Assembly: GCF_001187435.1 (NCBI RefSeq)
Contig: NZ_LFXA01000009.1
Location: 558,001-622,000, forward strand
From: Streptomyces caatingaensis
GTDB lineage: Bacteria; Actinomycetota; Actinomycetes; Streptomycetales; Streptomycetaceae
Reading direction: 5' to 3'
Length of the DNA stretch: 64,000 nucleotides
Within the stretch, counting starts at the first letter, position 1. Every line of letters starts with the position of its first letter. The notes beneath the pieces are model-generated. The model saw only the letters and a program-made list of their open reading frames with translations. It did not search any database and was not told where the DNA came from. Of this stretch, positions 16,269 to 24,193 are shown in pieces. A program made the position numbers and the translations under genes.

Positions 16269-16353
16269 CCGCGCCGGGGCCGGTGCGCACGGCGGTTATC
16301 CTGAACCGGTTCTCGTGTTCGCCGTCAGACCGCCAGACAGGGAGGCCCGTGTC

Positions 16354-17208
16354 GTGCGCATCGACCTGCACACCCACTCCACGGCCTCCGACGGTATGGA
16401 CACCCCCGCCGAGCTGGTCCGCAACGCGGCCGCCGCGGGGCTGGACGTCGTCGCGCTGACCGACCACGACGGCACCGGCGGGCACGCCGAGGCGATCGCC
16501 GCCCTGCCGCCGGGCCTCACCCTCGTCACCGGCGCCGAACTCTCCTGCCGGCTGGGCGGGGTGGGCGTGCACCTGCTGGCCTACCTCTTCGACCCGGCGG
16601 AGCCCGAGTTCGCCCGCGAGCGCGAGCTCGTCCGCGACGGCCGCGAGCCGAGGGCCCGCGCCATGGTCGCGCGGCTGAACGAGCTGGGGGTGCCGGTCGC
16701 CTGGGAGCGCGTCGCGGAGCTGGCGCGCGGCGGGGCCGTCGGCCGGCCGCACGTGGCCGCCGCCATGGTCGAACAGGGCGTGATCCCCTCCGTCTCCGCC
16801 GCCTTCGCGCCCGAGTGGCTGGGCAACGGCGGCCGCGCGTACGTCGAGAAGCACGAGTTCGACCCCTTCGAGGCCGTCCGCCTGGTCAAGGCCGCCGGCG
16901 GGGTCACCGTCCTCGCGCACCCCATGGCCGTCAAGCGCGGCGTGGTGCTGCCGGAGGGCGCGATAGCCGAGCTGGCCTCGGCGGGGCTGGACGGCGTCGA
17001 GGTCGATCACATGGACCACGACGCGCCCACCCGTGCCCGGCTGCGCGGCCTCGCCGCCGACCTCGGCCTGCTGACCACCGGTTCCAGCGACTACCACGGC
17101 CGCAACAAGACCTGTGAACTCGGCGAGTTCACCACCGACCCGGAGATCTACGGGGAGATCACGCGCCGCGCGACGGGAGCGTTCCCCGTTCCGGGCGCGG
17201 GCGGCTGA
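16354..17208 (+). CDS. PHP-domain phosphoesterase
   Basis: A 284-residue metal-dependent phosphoesterase of the polymerase-and-histidinol-phosphatase superfamily. Metal ligands are visible in order: the N-terminal HTHSTASDG, TDHDGTGG, a middle Glu in GAELSC, the HPM motif in VLAHPMA, and the C-terminal SSDYHG. The layout and length match YciV/RnaseAM-type and TrpH-like enzymes, which remove phosphate from 3',5'-nucleotides or digest short RNA 5' to 3'. GTG 16354 has GGGAGG eight bases before it; the frame is open for 13 codons further up. A perfect palindrome GAACCGGTTC (about 16303-16312) lies in the promoter region and could be an operator. Confidence 0.9.
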   Translation: MRIDLHTHSTASDGMDTPAELVRNAAAAGLDVVALTDHDGTGGHAEAIAALPPGLTLVTGAELSCRLGGVGVHLLAYLFDPAEPEFARERELVRDGREPRARAMVARLNELGVPVAWERVAELARGGAVGRPHVAAAMVEQGVIPSVSAAFAPEWLGNGGRAYVEKHEFDPFEAVRLVKAAGGVTVLAHPMAVKRGVVLPEGAIAELASAGLDGVEVDHMDHDAPTRARLRGLAADLGLLTTGSSDYHGRNKTCELGEFTTDPEIYGEITRRATGAFPVPGAGG

Positions 17209-17329
17209 TCCCGCACCCCGTCACGAGGCGACCGCGCGGTCGGGCACCCCCACGGGGCCCGGGCCCTCGCGCACCCGCGCGCACGTGCTCGCCCCCTTCC
17301 CCGCTCGGCACCACACGCAAGGCCCTACC

Positions 17330-17935
17330 GTGTTCGACTTCGCTGTCTTCGGCTCCCTCTTCCTCACCCTGTTCGTGATCATGGATCCGCCCGGGATCAC
17401 CCCGATCTTCCTCGCCCTGACCTCCGGGCGGCCCGCCAAGGTCCAGCGCCGTATGGCCTGGCAGGCGGCGGCCGTCGCCTTCGGCGTCATCACCGTCTTC
17501 GGCGTCTGCGGCCGGCAGATCCTGGACTACCTGCACATCACCACCCCGGCGCTGATGATCGCGGGCGGGCTGCTCCTGCTGCTGATCGCGCTGGACCTGC
17601 TCACCGGCAAGTCCGAGGAGCCGAAGCAGACCAAGGACGTCAACGTCGCCCTCGTCCCGCTCGGCATGCCGCTGCTGGCCGGTCCCGGCGCGATCGTGTC
17701 GGTGATCCTCGCCGTGCAGCGCGCGGACTCGGTGACCGCGCAGGTGTCGGTGTGGTGCGCGATCGCGGCCATGCACGTCGTGCTGTGGCTGGTGATGCGC
17801 TATTCGCTGCTGATCATCAGGGTCATCAAGGACGGCGGCGTGGTGCTGGTCACCCGGCTCGCGGGCATGATGCTCTCCGCGCTCGCCGTGCAGCAGATCA
17901 TCAACGGCGTCACCCAGGTGATCACGCACCGCTGA
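17330..17935 (+). CDS. MarC family integral membrane protein
   Basis: A 201-residue protein with six spans. It starts VFDFAVFGSLFLTLFVIMDPPGITPIFLALT, where the MDPPG/NP motif is the family mark, and has a second characteristic VPLGMPLLAGPGAIVSVIL. The last span carries GMMLSALAVQQIINGV. The GTG at 17330 fits the family N-terminus; a longer open frame upstream overlaps the PHP gene and is not conserved-looking. MarC was once linked to multiple antibiotic resistance, but that has been withdrawn; the transport function remains unknown. A strong terminator follows. Confidence 0.9.
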   Translation: MFDFAVFGSLFLTLFVIMDPPGITPIFLALTSGRPAKVQRRMAWQAAAVAFGVITVFGVCGRQILDYLHITTPALMIAGGLLLLLIALDLLTGKSEEPKQTKDVNVALVPLGMPLLAGPGAIVSVILAVQRADSVTAQVSVWCAIAAMHVVLWLVMRYSLLIIRVIKDGGVVLVTRLAGMMLSALAVQQIINGVTQVITHR

Positions 17936-17980
17936 GTTCCCCGCGGCCCTGTGTGACGGCGGTCCGCCGCGCACGCGAAG

Positions 17981-18011
17981 CGCCCCCGTACGGCCGTTCC
18001 GTACGGGGGCG
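17981..18011. terminator. Bidirectional hairpin terminator
   Basis: A perfect 13-bp inverted repeat, CGCCCCCGTACGG (17981-17993) and CCGTACGGGGGCG (17999-18011), with a 5-base loop. It separates the convergent marC-like gene (stop 17935) from the small leftward gene (stop 18054). Confidence 0.85.
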
Positions 18012-18053
18012 TTCCGCGTCCTGCCGGGCCGACGACTGCGTACCCTTAGCGCG

Positions 18054-18206
18054 TCACCGGGTCGCGGCGTCGGCAGGACGGATGTAGAGGCGTTGGCCGA
18101 TCGAGGCGGCCTGCTGCACGATCCGGTTGACGGAGGCGGCGTCCACGACGGTGCTGTCGACAGCGGTGCCGTCGATGTCGTCCAGGCGCATGATCTCGAA
18201 GCGCAT
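18054..18206 (-). CDS. Small conserved protein of 50 residues
   Basis: A short gene with near-perfect coding bias (almost every third position is G or C). It starts MRFEIMRLDDIDGTAVDSTV and ends QRLYIRPADAATR, with the helical stretch SVNRIVQQAASIGQ in the middle. The ATG at 18206 has GGGAG eight bases before it. I recall near-identical small proteins in other Streptomyces, without any assigned function. It is divergent from the NYN-domain gene across 218 bases that include a strikingly AT-rich patch. No signal peptide or Cys-rich core is seen, so it is not an obvious peptide product; a regulatory or structural partner role is possible. Confidence 0.75.
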   Translation of the reverse strand: MRFEIMRLDDIDGTAVDSTVVDAASVNRIVQQAASIGQRLYIRPADAATR

Positions 18207-18311
18207 GGGCTTCTCCCTTCGTCCGATCCTCCTGAGGAGAACTTCACAGAGCTCGAGGAAGCGCGCCGCGGCACTGCGGCGCGTTCCACAGGGACCAACG
18301 TGGCCCCTGCC

Positions 18312-18360
18312 TCAAACATTCCCTACGCTAAGGAAATTTTTAAACTGACTAATAAGTAAG
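18312..18360. promoter_or_regulatory. AT-rich island in a divergent promoter region
   Basis: Within the 218-base spacer 18207-18424 about 49 bases are strongly AT-rich, including GGAAATTTTTAAACTGAC and CTAATAAGTAAG, against a very GC-rich background. It lies between the 50-residue gene (leftward) and the NYN gene (rightward). It probably contains one or both promoters, and such patches in Streptomyces often attract the Lsr2 silencer (family knowledge). A short palindrome TCCTCCTGAGGAGA lies near 18229. Confidence 0.6.
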
Positions 18361-18424
18361 CGCCGAAAGGCCGGCAGCCGGACGTCCCCCCACCCTTGCG
18401 TGACCACCGGATGAGCGAGTCCCC

Positions 18425-19378
18425 ATGAATGATCAGCACCTACCGCCCCACCACCGGGAAACCGGAGCCGACACCACCGACCTGGCCGCGGTCCTCGCGG
18501 GCATCGAGCGCACCAACGAACTGCTGACCCGCGTCCTCGCCGAGGTCGCCACCACGCCCTCCACCCACGCCGTCTTCGTGGACGCGGGCTACGTCTACGC
18601 CGCCGCCGGCCGCCTCGTCGCCGGCACCGAGGACCGGCGGGCCTTCGAGCTCGACGCCGAGGGGATCATCGAGGCCTTCATCGACAAGGCCCGCACGATC
18701 TTCCCCGACAGCCGGCTGCTCCGCGTCTACTGGTACGACGGGGCCCGCCGCCGCATCCACACCGCCGAGCAGCAGGGCATCGCCGAACTCCCCGACGTCA
18801 AGGTCAGACTCGGCAACCTCAACGCCAACAACCAGCAGAAGGGCGTCGACTCCCTCATCCGCAGCGACCTGGAGTCCCTCGCCCGGCACCGCGCCATCAG
18901 CGACGCGGTCCTCATCGGCGGCGACGAGGACCTGGTCTCCGCCGTCGAGGCGGCCCAGGGCTACGGCGCCCGCGTCCACCTCTGGGGCATCGAGGCCGTC
19001 GGCGGGCGCAACCAGGCCGAGCCGCTGCTGTGGGAGGTGGACAGCCAGCGCACCTTCGACCTCGACTTCTGCAAGCCCTACGTCACCCGCCGCGCCGCCT
19101 ACGAACCGCTCTCCGAGCCCGCCCCGCACCGCGGGCCCGTCCCCGCCCGCGAGGACGTCCGCTTCGTCGGCGCCCGCGTCGCCGCCCAGTGGCTGGGCGC
19201 CCGCGGCCGCGACACCCTGGCCGACCTGCTGCCCGGCCACCCCTATCTGCCCGGCGCGGTGGACCAGGAGCTGCTCGTCGAGGCGGAGGGCCTGCTCGGC
19301 CTGTCCCTGCGCGGCCACGCCGACCTGCGCCGCGCCGTGCGGGACGGCTTCTGGGACCATCTGCGGATGCAGTTCTGA
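18425..19378 (+). CDS. NYN-domain (PIN-like) ribonuclease family protein
   Basis: A 317-residue protein. The NYN fold begins at about residue 48 with HAVFVDAGYVY, giving the first catalytic Asp, and continues with LRVYWYDGARR, KGVDSLIRSDLESLA and the late acidic SDAVLIGGDEDLVSAVEAAQGYG, the full acidic set expected for a metal-dependent RNase of the PIN-like group. The C-terminal third (residues about 235-317) is a smaller domain, with RFVGARVAAQWL and LADLLPGHPYLPGAVDQELL, that resembles an OST-HTH-like RNA-binding tail only loosely. No toxin-antitoxin partner of usual type adjoins it, though the divergent 50-residue gene should be kept in mind. Likely role: RNA processing or decay. Confidence 0.87.
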   Translation: MNDQHLPPHHRETGADTTDLAAVLAGIERTNELLTRVLAEVATTPSTHAVFVDAGYVYAAAGRLVAGTEDRRAFELDAEGIIEAFIDKARTIFPDSRLLRVYWYDGARRRIHTAEQQGIAELPDVKVRLGNLNANNQQKGVDSLIRSDLESLARHRAISDAVLIGGDEDLVSAVEAAQGYGARVHLWGIEAVGGRNQAEPLLWEVDSQRTFDLDFCKPYVTRRAAYEPLSEPAPHRGPVPAREDVRFVGARVAAQWLGARGRDTLADLLPGHPYLPGAVDQELLVEAEGLLGLSLRGHADLRRAVRDGFWDHLRMQF

Positions 19379-19471
19379 GCCGGATGCGGTTCCCTGGCTA
19401 CGGGTGGGCCGGGCCGTCCGCGTCCCGGCCGTGCCCACCGCCGCCGCAGCGCACCGCGCGCTCCGCCACGC

Positions 19472-19507
19472 ACGTCACGGACGTCACGCACGTCACGGAC
19501 GTCACGG
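19472..19507. repeat. Four tandem 9-bp repeats ahead of the VOC gene
   Basis: ACGTCACGG is repeated four times head to tail, with the second copy ending in C instead of G. It ends 21 bases before the VOC start codon. Regular 9-bp spacing could mark repeated protein-binding sites or simple slippage; no other evidence was seen. Confidence 0.7.
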
Positions 19508-19528
19508 ACAGAATCGAGGCGATCGGCC

Positions 19529-20305
19529 ATGGCCGCTACCGAGCACGCGCGGCCGGGGACGCCCTGCTGGGTGAGCCTGCAGACCGCTGACCTCACGGCG
19601 GCCCAGAAGTTCTACGGCGCGGTCCTCGGCTGGACCTTCCGGCCCGGCTCGCTCGGCGAGGACTTCCGCGTGGCGCTCTCCGGCGGCCGGGCCGTCGCCG
19701 GCCTCGGCAACGTCGCCCGTGCCATGGGCGTCCCCGTCTCCTGGACCAGCTACTTCGCCGTCGACGACGCCGACGCGGTCGCCTCGCGGGTGCGCGAGCG
19801 CGGCGGCACGGTCGCGGTCGGCCCGCTCGCCTTCGGCAACGGCCGCGCCGCCCTGGCGGCCGACCCGGCCGGGGCGGTCTTCGGCTTCTGGGAGGGCCGG
19901 GTCCTGCGCGACTGGCGCATCGGCCACGGCGTCGCCCCCGCCTGGCTGGAGCTGCGCACCCGCGACTGCTTCGACGCCGCCCTCTTCTACAGCGGCATCT
20001 TCCTGTGGGACCAGAGCCAGGAGACGGACGTGCGCTACGAGGACGACGTGGTGATGGTCAGCGTCGGCGGGCACACGGTCGCCTGCCTGCGCGGCGGCGG
20101 CGTCGAGGCGGCCCCCGACCCCAAGGTCCGGCCGCGCTGGCACGTCTACTTCCGCGTCGACAACGTCGAGAAGGCCGTCGAGGCGGCCCTCCTGGCCGGC
20201 GGCTCGGTCGCCGCCGAACCGGGCCTCTCGATGGTCGGCCACGAGGCCACGCTGTGCGACCCGGAGGGCGGGATCTTCACGGTGACGTCGGGGCCGCCGG
20301 ACTGA
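19529..20305 (+). CDS. Two-domain VOC (glyoxalase/bleomycin-resistance fold) protein
   Basis: A 258-residue protein of two VOC modules of about 125 residues each. The first begins GTPCWVSLQTADLTAAQKFYGAVLGWTF and the second GVAPAWLELRTRDCFDAALFYSGIFLWD. Metal-ligand positions are partly replaced, as often in this subgroup (related to hydroxylase- and CFP30B-type proteins), so catalytic activity is uncertain; binding or sequestration of a small molecule is equally possible. ATG 19529 is near GAGGCGATCGGCC. Its 3' end overlaps the convergent alpha/beta hydrolase gene by 29 bases. Confidence 0.85.
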   Translation: MAATEHARPGTPCWVSLQTADLTAAQKFYGAVLGWTFRPGSLGEDFRVALSGGRAVAGLGNVARAMGVPVSWTSYFAVDDADAVASRVRERGGTVAVGPLAFGNGRAALAADPAGAVFGFWEGRVLRDWRIGHGVAPAWLELRTRDCFDAALFYSGIFLWDQSQETDVRYEDDVVMVSVGGHTVACLRGGGVEAAPDPKVRPRWHVYFRVDNVEKAVEAALLAGGSVAAEPGLSMVGHEATLCDPEGGIFTVTSGPPD

Positions 20306-21140
20306 CCGCCTCCCAGAAGGCGAGCAGGGCGGCGGCCGTCGGAGCCGGGCGCTCCGCGGCGGGGGAGTGGCCCGCGCCCCCGATCACCGTGCGGCGGGCG
20401 CCCAGCGCGGCGGCCATCGCGTCCATCACCGGTACCGGCCAGGCGAAGTCCTCCTCGCCGGACAGGACGTGCTTGGGCAACGCGGTCGCGGCGAGCTCCG
20501 CCGTCCGGTCGGCGGTGTCGATCAAGTGGCGTCCGGCGCCGACCAGTTGGGCCGGGGCGGTGGCGAGCCAGCGTCGGCGCTGGAACGCGTCGTCCGACAA
20601 CGGGCCGTCCAGCAGCACCTTTTCCCGCCACACGCTCTCCATGTCGAGCCTCAGCTCCGCCAGGGCGTGGATCAGCATCCGCGTCCTGTCGCGCTGTCCG
20701 GGGGCGACGGCGGCCGGGCCGCTGCTCATCAGAGTCAGCGAGCGGAAGGGGCGGGCGTCGGCGAGGACGGCCGCGCGGGCCACCAGCCCGCCGAAGGAGT
20801 GGCCCACCAGGTGGACCGGGCCCTCGCCGAGGGCGGCCGCCTGGGCGTGCACGTCCTCGGCCAACTCGGCCAGCGCGTAGGCCCGTTCGTCGTCCGGACC
20901 GGGGCTCTCGTACTGGCCCCGGCCGTCCACCGCCACGGCCCGCACGCCGGCTCGCGCCAGCGGCTCCAGGAGCGCGATGAAGTCCTCCTTGCTGCCCGTG
21001 AATCCGGGCAGGAGCAGCGCCGTCGCGCGGCCTCCGCCGCCCTCCGGGAGTGCGTCGAGTACGGCGAACTCCCCACGGGAGGTGGCGAGACGGTGCGCCC
21101 GCGCGCACGGGGGCAAGGTGAGGAAGGGGGGCCTGCTCAT
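20277..21140 (-). CDS. Alpha/beta-fold hydrolase
   Basis: A 287-residue cytoplasmic hydrolase. Oxyanion region LLLPGFTGSKEDF, the early DGRGQYES, the nucleophile elbow GHSFGG with Ser in LVGHSFGGLVARAAV (about residue 117), Asp in the GEEDFAWPVP segment and His in GGAGHSPAAE form a full catalytic set. The DGRGQYES/GHSFGG pattern is typical of esterases and lactonases of this superfamily, but the substrate is unknown. ATG 21140 opens MSRPPFLTLPP. It has no evident operon partner and converges on the VOC gene. Confidence 0.88.
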   Translation of the reverse strand: MSRPPFLTLPPCARAHRLATSRGEFAVLDALPEGGGGRATALLLPGFTGSKEDFIALLEPLARAGVRAVAVDGRGQYESPGPDDERAYALAELAEDVHAQAAALGEGPVHLVGHSFGGLVARAAVLADARPFRSLTLMSSGPAAVAPGQRDRTRMLIHALAELRLDMESVWREKVLLDGPLSDDAFQRRRWLATAPAQLVGAGRHLIDTADRTAELAATALPKHVLSGEEDFAWPVPVMDAMAAALGARRTVIGGAGHSPAAERPAPTAAALLAFWEAVSPAAPTSP

Positions 21141-21168
21141 GTGCCGAGGCTAACGGGTGGGGGAGAGA

Positions 21169-21206
21169 GGGCGCCGGACGGGCTGATTCCAGCCCGTCCG
21201 GCGCCC
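21169..21206 (-). terminator. Very strong hairpin after the helicase gene
   Basis: A perfect 17-bp inverted repeat, GGGCGCCGGACGGGCTG (21169-21185) and CAGCCCGTCCGGCGCCC (21190-21206), with a 4-base loop. It lies just past the stop of the leftward helicase gene. Its core GCCGGACGGGCTG is the same word that recurs in the repeats inside the mod locus and is a common Streptomyces intergenic element. Confidence 0.8.
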
Positions 21207-21214
21207 GGTGACCC

Positions 21215-24193
21215 CTAGGCCGTGGCCCCGGCCTCCACCGGGGCGGCGGCCTTCTTCACGGCCCGCCGCCGCTTCGGCTTCTCCTCCGCGCCCTCCACGG
21301 CGGCGGCCTTCTCGGCCACCCGCGTCCGCTTGGGCGCGCCCTCGGCCTCGCCCTCGGCGGCGGCCGCCTTCTTGACCGTACGGCTCCGCTTGGGCCGGGC
21401 CTCCGGCTCCGCACCCTCGGCGCCCGCGACCGCCGGGGCGGCCTTCTTGGCCGTACGGGTCCGCTTCGGCTTCTCCTCGACGGCGGTGGGCTCGGCGGCC
21501 TCCACCGGGGCGGCGGCCTTCTTCACGGCCCGCCGCCGCTTCGGCTTCTCCTCCGCCTCCGGGCTCGCCGGCACTTCGGCGGCGGCCTCGGCGGCCTCGG
21601 CGGCGACCTTACGGACGGCCCGGCGGCGCTTGGGCTTGTCTTCGACAGCCTCGACGGCCGTGACGACCTCGGGGGCCTCGGCAGCAGTCGGCTCGGCGGC
21701 CTCCGTGGCGGCCTTGCGGACGGCCCGGCGCCGCTTGGGCTTCTCCTCGACAGCCTCGACAGCCTCGACGACCGCGACGGGTGCGTCGGCCACGGGCGCG
21801 GGCTCGACGGCGGTCTCCGTGGTGGCCTTGCGGACGACGCGACGGCGCTTCGGCTTCTCCTCGACGGCTTCGACGGCCGCGACAGCCCCGGCGGCGGGCT
21901 GGGTGACCTCCGTCGTGGCCGCACGGACGACGCGGCGGCGCTTGGGCTTGTCCTCGACCGCCGTGACGGTCTCGGGGGCCTCGGCGACGACGGCCTCGGC
22001 GGCCTCCGTGGTGGCCGCACGGACGACGCGGCGGCGCTTGGGCTTGTCCTCCACGGCCTCCACGGCCTCCACGGCCGCGGGGGCCTCCGCGACGGCGGGC
22101 TCGGTGACCTCCGTCGTCGCCGGGCGGACGACGCGGCGGCGCTTCGGCTTCTCCTCGACGGCCGGGGCGGTCGCGGCGGGCTCGACGACCTCTGCGGCCT
22201 CCGCCGTGGACGCCCGGACGACCCGGCGCCGCTTCGGCTTCTCCTCGGCGGCCGCCGGGGCGGTCTCCGCCGTGGACTCGCGGACGGTGCGGCGGCGCTT
22301 CGGCTTGGAGTCGGTCTCCGCCGGTGCGGCCGGGGTCCGGGCGGGAGCCGTCGCGGCGGCGGCCGCGGCGGCGGCCTGGCGCAGGATGGCGGCCTCGACC
22401 GTCTCGAAGTCGACGTTCGCGGCCGGCTCCACCGGCGGGAGGATCCGGCGGACGGGCGCCCGGCGGACCGGCGGGGCCTGGACCGGCACGGCGGCCGCGC
22501 GGCGGCGCGGAGCAGCGGCCGGAGCCGCCGGCTCCGGAGCCTTCGCCGGGGCGGGGGCCTGCGCCGGGGCGGGAGCCTCCGGCGCGATCCGGGCGCGGAC
22601 CGGAGCGCTCACGGACGTGGCGGCGGAGCTCCGCGTACGCCGACGGCGCCGCGGGCGGGCCGGGGTCGCCGGGGCGGAGGTCTCGCCGGAGCTCTCGGCG
22701 GGGGTTTCGGCGACGGCCACGGCGGGGGCCTCGGCCGGAGCCGGAGCCGGAGCCGGCGCCGGCGCGTCCAGCGCGGCACCGCCGCGCGTGCGCCGCCGCT
22801 GGCGCGGCGTGCGCGTCCGCTCCGGGCGCTCGGCGGGCTCGGCGGCGGCCTTGGGGCCGCGGCCGCGGCCCGCCCCGCGGGCGCCGGTCTCGCCGAGGTC
22901 CTCGATCTCCTCGGCGGCGAGCCCGGCGCGGGTCCGCTCGGAGCGCGGCAGGACGCCCTTCGTCCCGGCGGGGATGCCCAGCGCCTCGAACAGGTGGGGC
23001 GACGTGGAGTACGTCTCCGCCGGCTCGTCGAAGTTCAGGTCCAGCGCCTTGTTGATGAGCTTCCAGCGCGGGACGTCGTCCCAGTCCACGAGCGTGACGG
23101 CGGTGCCGGACTTGCCCGCGCGGCCGGTGCGGCCGATGCGGTGCAGGTAGGTCTTCTCGTCCTCGGGGGTCTGGTAGTTGACGACGTGCGTGACGTTGTC
23201 GACGTCGATGCCGCGCGCGGCGACGTCGGTGCAGACGAGCACGTCGATCTTGCCGTTGCGGAAGGCGCGCAGCGCCTGCTCGCGGGCGCCCTGGCCGAGG
23301 TCGCCGTGGACCGCGCCGGAGGCGAACCCGCGGCGGGTGAGCTGGTCGGCGATGTCGGCGGCGGTCCGCTTCGTCCGGCAGAAGATCATCGCGCGGTCGC
23401 GGCCCTCGGCCTGGAGGATCCGGGCGACCATCTCCGGCTTGTCCATGGAGTGGGCGCGGAAGACGTGCTGCGCGATGTTGGCGTGGGTCTGGCCCTCGTC
23501 GTCCGGCGAGGTGGCGCGGATGTGCGTGGGCCGGTCCATGTAGCGGCGGGCGAGCGAGATGACCGCGCCCGGCATGGTCGCCGAGAAGAGCATGGTCTGC
23601 CGCTTGGCCGGCAGCATGGTGATGATGCGCTCGACGTCGGGCAGGAAGCCGAGGTCGAGCATCTCGTCGGCCTCGTCCAGGACGAGCGCCTTGACGTGCG
23701 CGAGGCTCAGCTTCTTCTGGCCGGCCAGGTCGAGCAGCCGGCCGGGCGTGCCGACGACGACGTCGCAGCCGGCCTTGAGCGCCTCGACCTGCGGCTCGTA
23801 CGCGCGGCCGCCGTAGATGGCCTGGACGCGGACGTTGCGGACCTTGCCGGCGGTGAGCAGGTCGTTGGTGACCTGCTGGCACAGCTCGCGGGTGGGGACG
23901 ACGATCAGCGCCTGGGGGGCGTCGGTGAGCTGCCCGGGCTCCGCCCGGCCCGCCTCGACGTCGGCGGGGACGACGACGCGCTCCAGCAGGGGGAGGCCGA
24001 AGCCGAGGGTCTTGCCCGTGCCGGTCTTGGCCTGGCCGATGACGTCGGCGCCGGAGAGGGCGACCGGGAGCGTCAGCTCCTGGATCGGGAAGGGGTGGAC
24101 GATGCCGACGGCTTCGAGCGCCTCGGCGGTCTCGGGGAGGATGCCGAGTTCTCGGAAAGTGGTGCGGATCTCGGGGGTGTCCGGCGTGTTCAG
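21215..24193 (-). CDS. rhlE: DEAD-box RNA helicase with long basic repeat tail
   Basis: A 992-residue ATP-dependent RNA helicase. The core (residues about 10-400) has the Q motif FPIQELTLP, Walker A AKTGTGKT (55-62), DEAD in VLDEADEML, SAT in LFSATMP and HRIGRTGR. The remaining 580 residues are low-complexity: first Ala/Pro/Arg-rich, then 13 copies of a unit built on EEKPKRRRVVR separated by Ala/Glu/Val stretches. The tail is probably disordered and RNA-binding. No ATG or GTG fits the conserved N-terminus; the best start is CTG at 24193, giving LNTPDTPEIR, with GAGG seven bases before it. M. tuberculosis RhlE (Rv3211) shares the neighbourhood (recalled). It likely works in cold-adapted RNA unwinding, decay or ribosome assembly. 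Confidence 0.9.
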   Translation of the reverse strand: MNTPDTPEIRTTFRELGILPETAEALEAVGIVHPFPIQELTLPVALSGADVIGQAKTGTGKTLGFGLPLLERVVVPADVEAGRAEPGQLTDAPQALIVVPTRELCQQVTNDLLTAGKVRNVRVQAIYGGRAYEPQVEALKAGCDVVVGTPGRLLDLAGQKKLSLAHVKALVLDEADEMLDLGFLPDVERIITMLPAKRQTMLFSATMPGAVISLARRYMDRPTHIRATSPDDEGQTHANIAQHVFRAHSMDKPEMVARILQAEGRDRAMIFCRTKRTAADIADQLTRRGFASGAVHGDLGQGAREQALRAFRNGKIDVLVCTDVAARGIDVDNVTHVVNYQTPEDEKTYLHRIGRTGRAGKSGTAVTLVDWDDVPRWKLINKALDLNFDEPAETYSTSPHLFEALGIPAGTKGVLPRSERTRAGLAAEEIEDLGETGARGAGRGRGPKAAAEPAERPERTRTPRQRRRTRGGAALDAPAPAPAPAPAEAPAVAVAETPAESSGETSAPATPARPRRRRRTRSSAATSVSAPVRARIAPEAPAPAQAPAPAKAPEPAAPAAAPRRRAAAVPVQAPPVRRAPVRRILPPVEPAANVDFETVEAAILRQAAAAAAAATAPARTPAAPAETDSKPKRRRTVRESTAETAPAAAEEKPKRRRVVRASTAEAAEVVEPAATAPAVEEKPKRRRVVRPATTEVTEPAVAEAPAAVEAVEAVEDKPKRRRVVRAATTEAAEAVVAEAPETVTAVEDKPKRRRVVRAATTEVTQPAAGAVAAVEAVEEKPKRRRVVRKATTETAVEPAPVADAPVAVVEAVEAVEEKPKRRRAVRKAATEAAEPTAAEAPEVVTAVEAVEDKPKRRRAVRKVAAEAAEAAAEVPASPEAEEKPKRRRAVKKAAAPVEAAEPTAVEEKPKRTRTAKKAAPAVAGAEGAEPEARPKRSRTVKKAAAAEGEAEGAPKRTRVAEKAAAVEGAEEKPKRRRAVKKAAAPVEAGATA
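21225..22313 (-). repeat. Thirteen KPKRRR-type repeats encoding the helicase tail
   Basis: The last third of the helicase gene encodes 13 units with a KPKRRR, KPKRTR or PKRSR core, each preceded by acidic residues and followed by a VVRxATTE-like segment. Spacing varies from about 25 to 40 codons, and neighbouring units are also alike at DNA level, so copy number probably varies between strains. Confidence 0.9.

Noticed and set aside
19472..19507. Short open frame from the 9-bp repeats (Arg-Asp-Val repeats, leftward)
   Set aside because: It has no ribosome site and only reflects the repeat; the VOC gene on the other strand is well supported.
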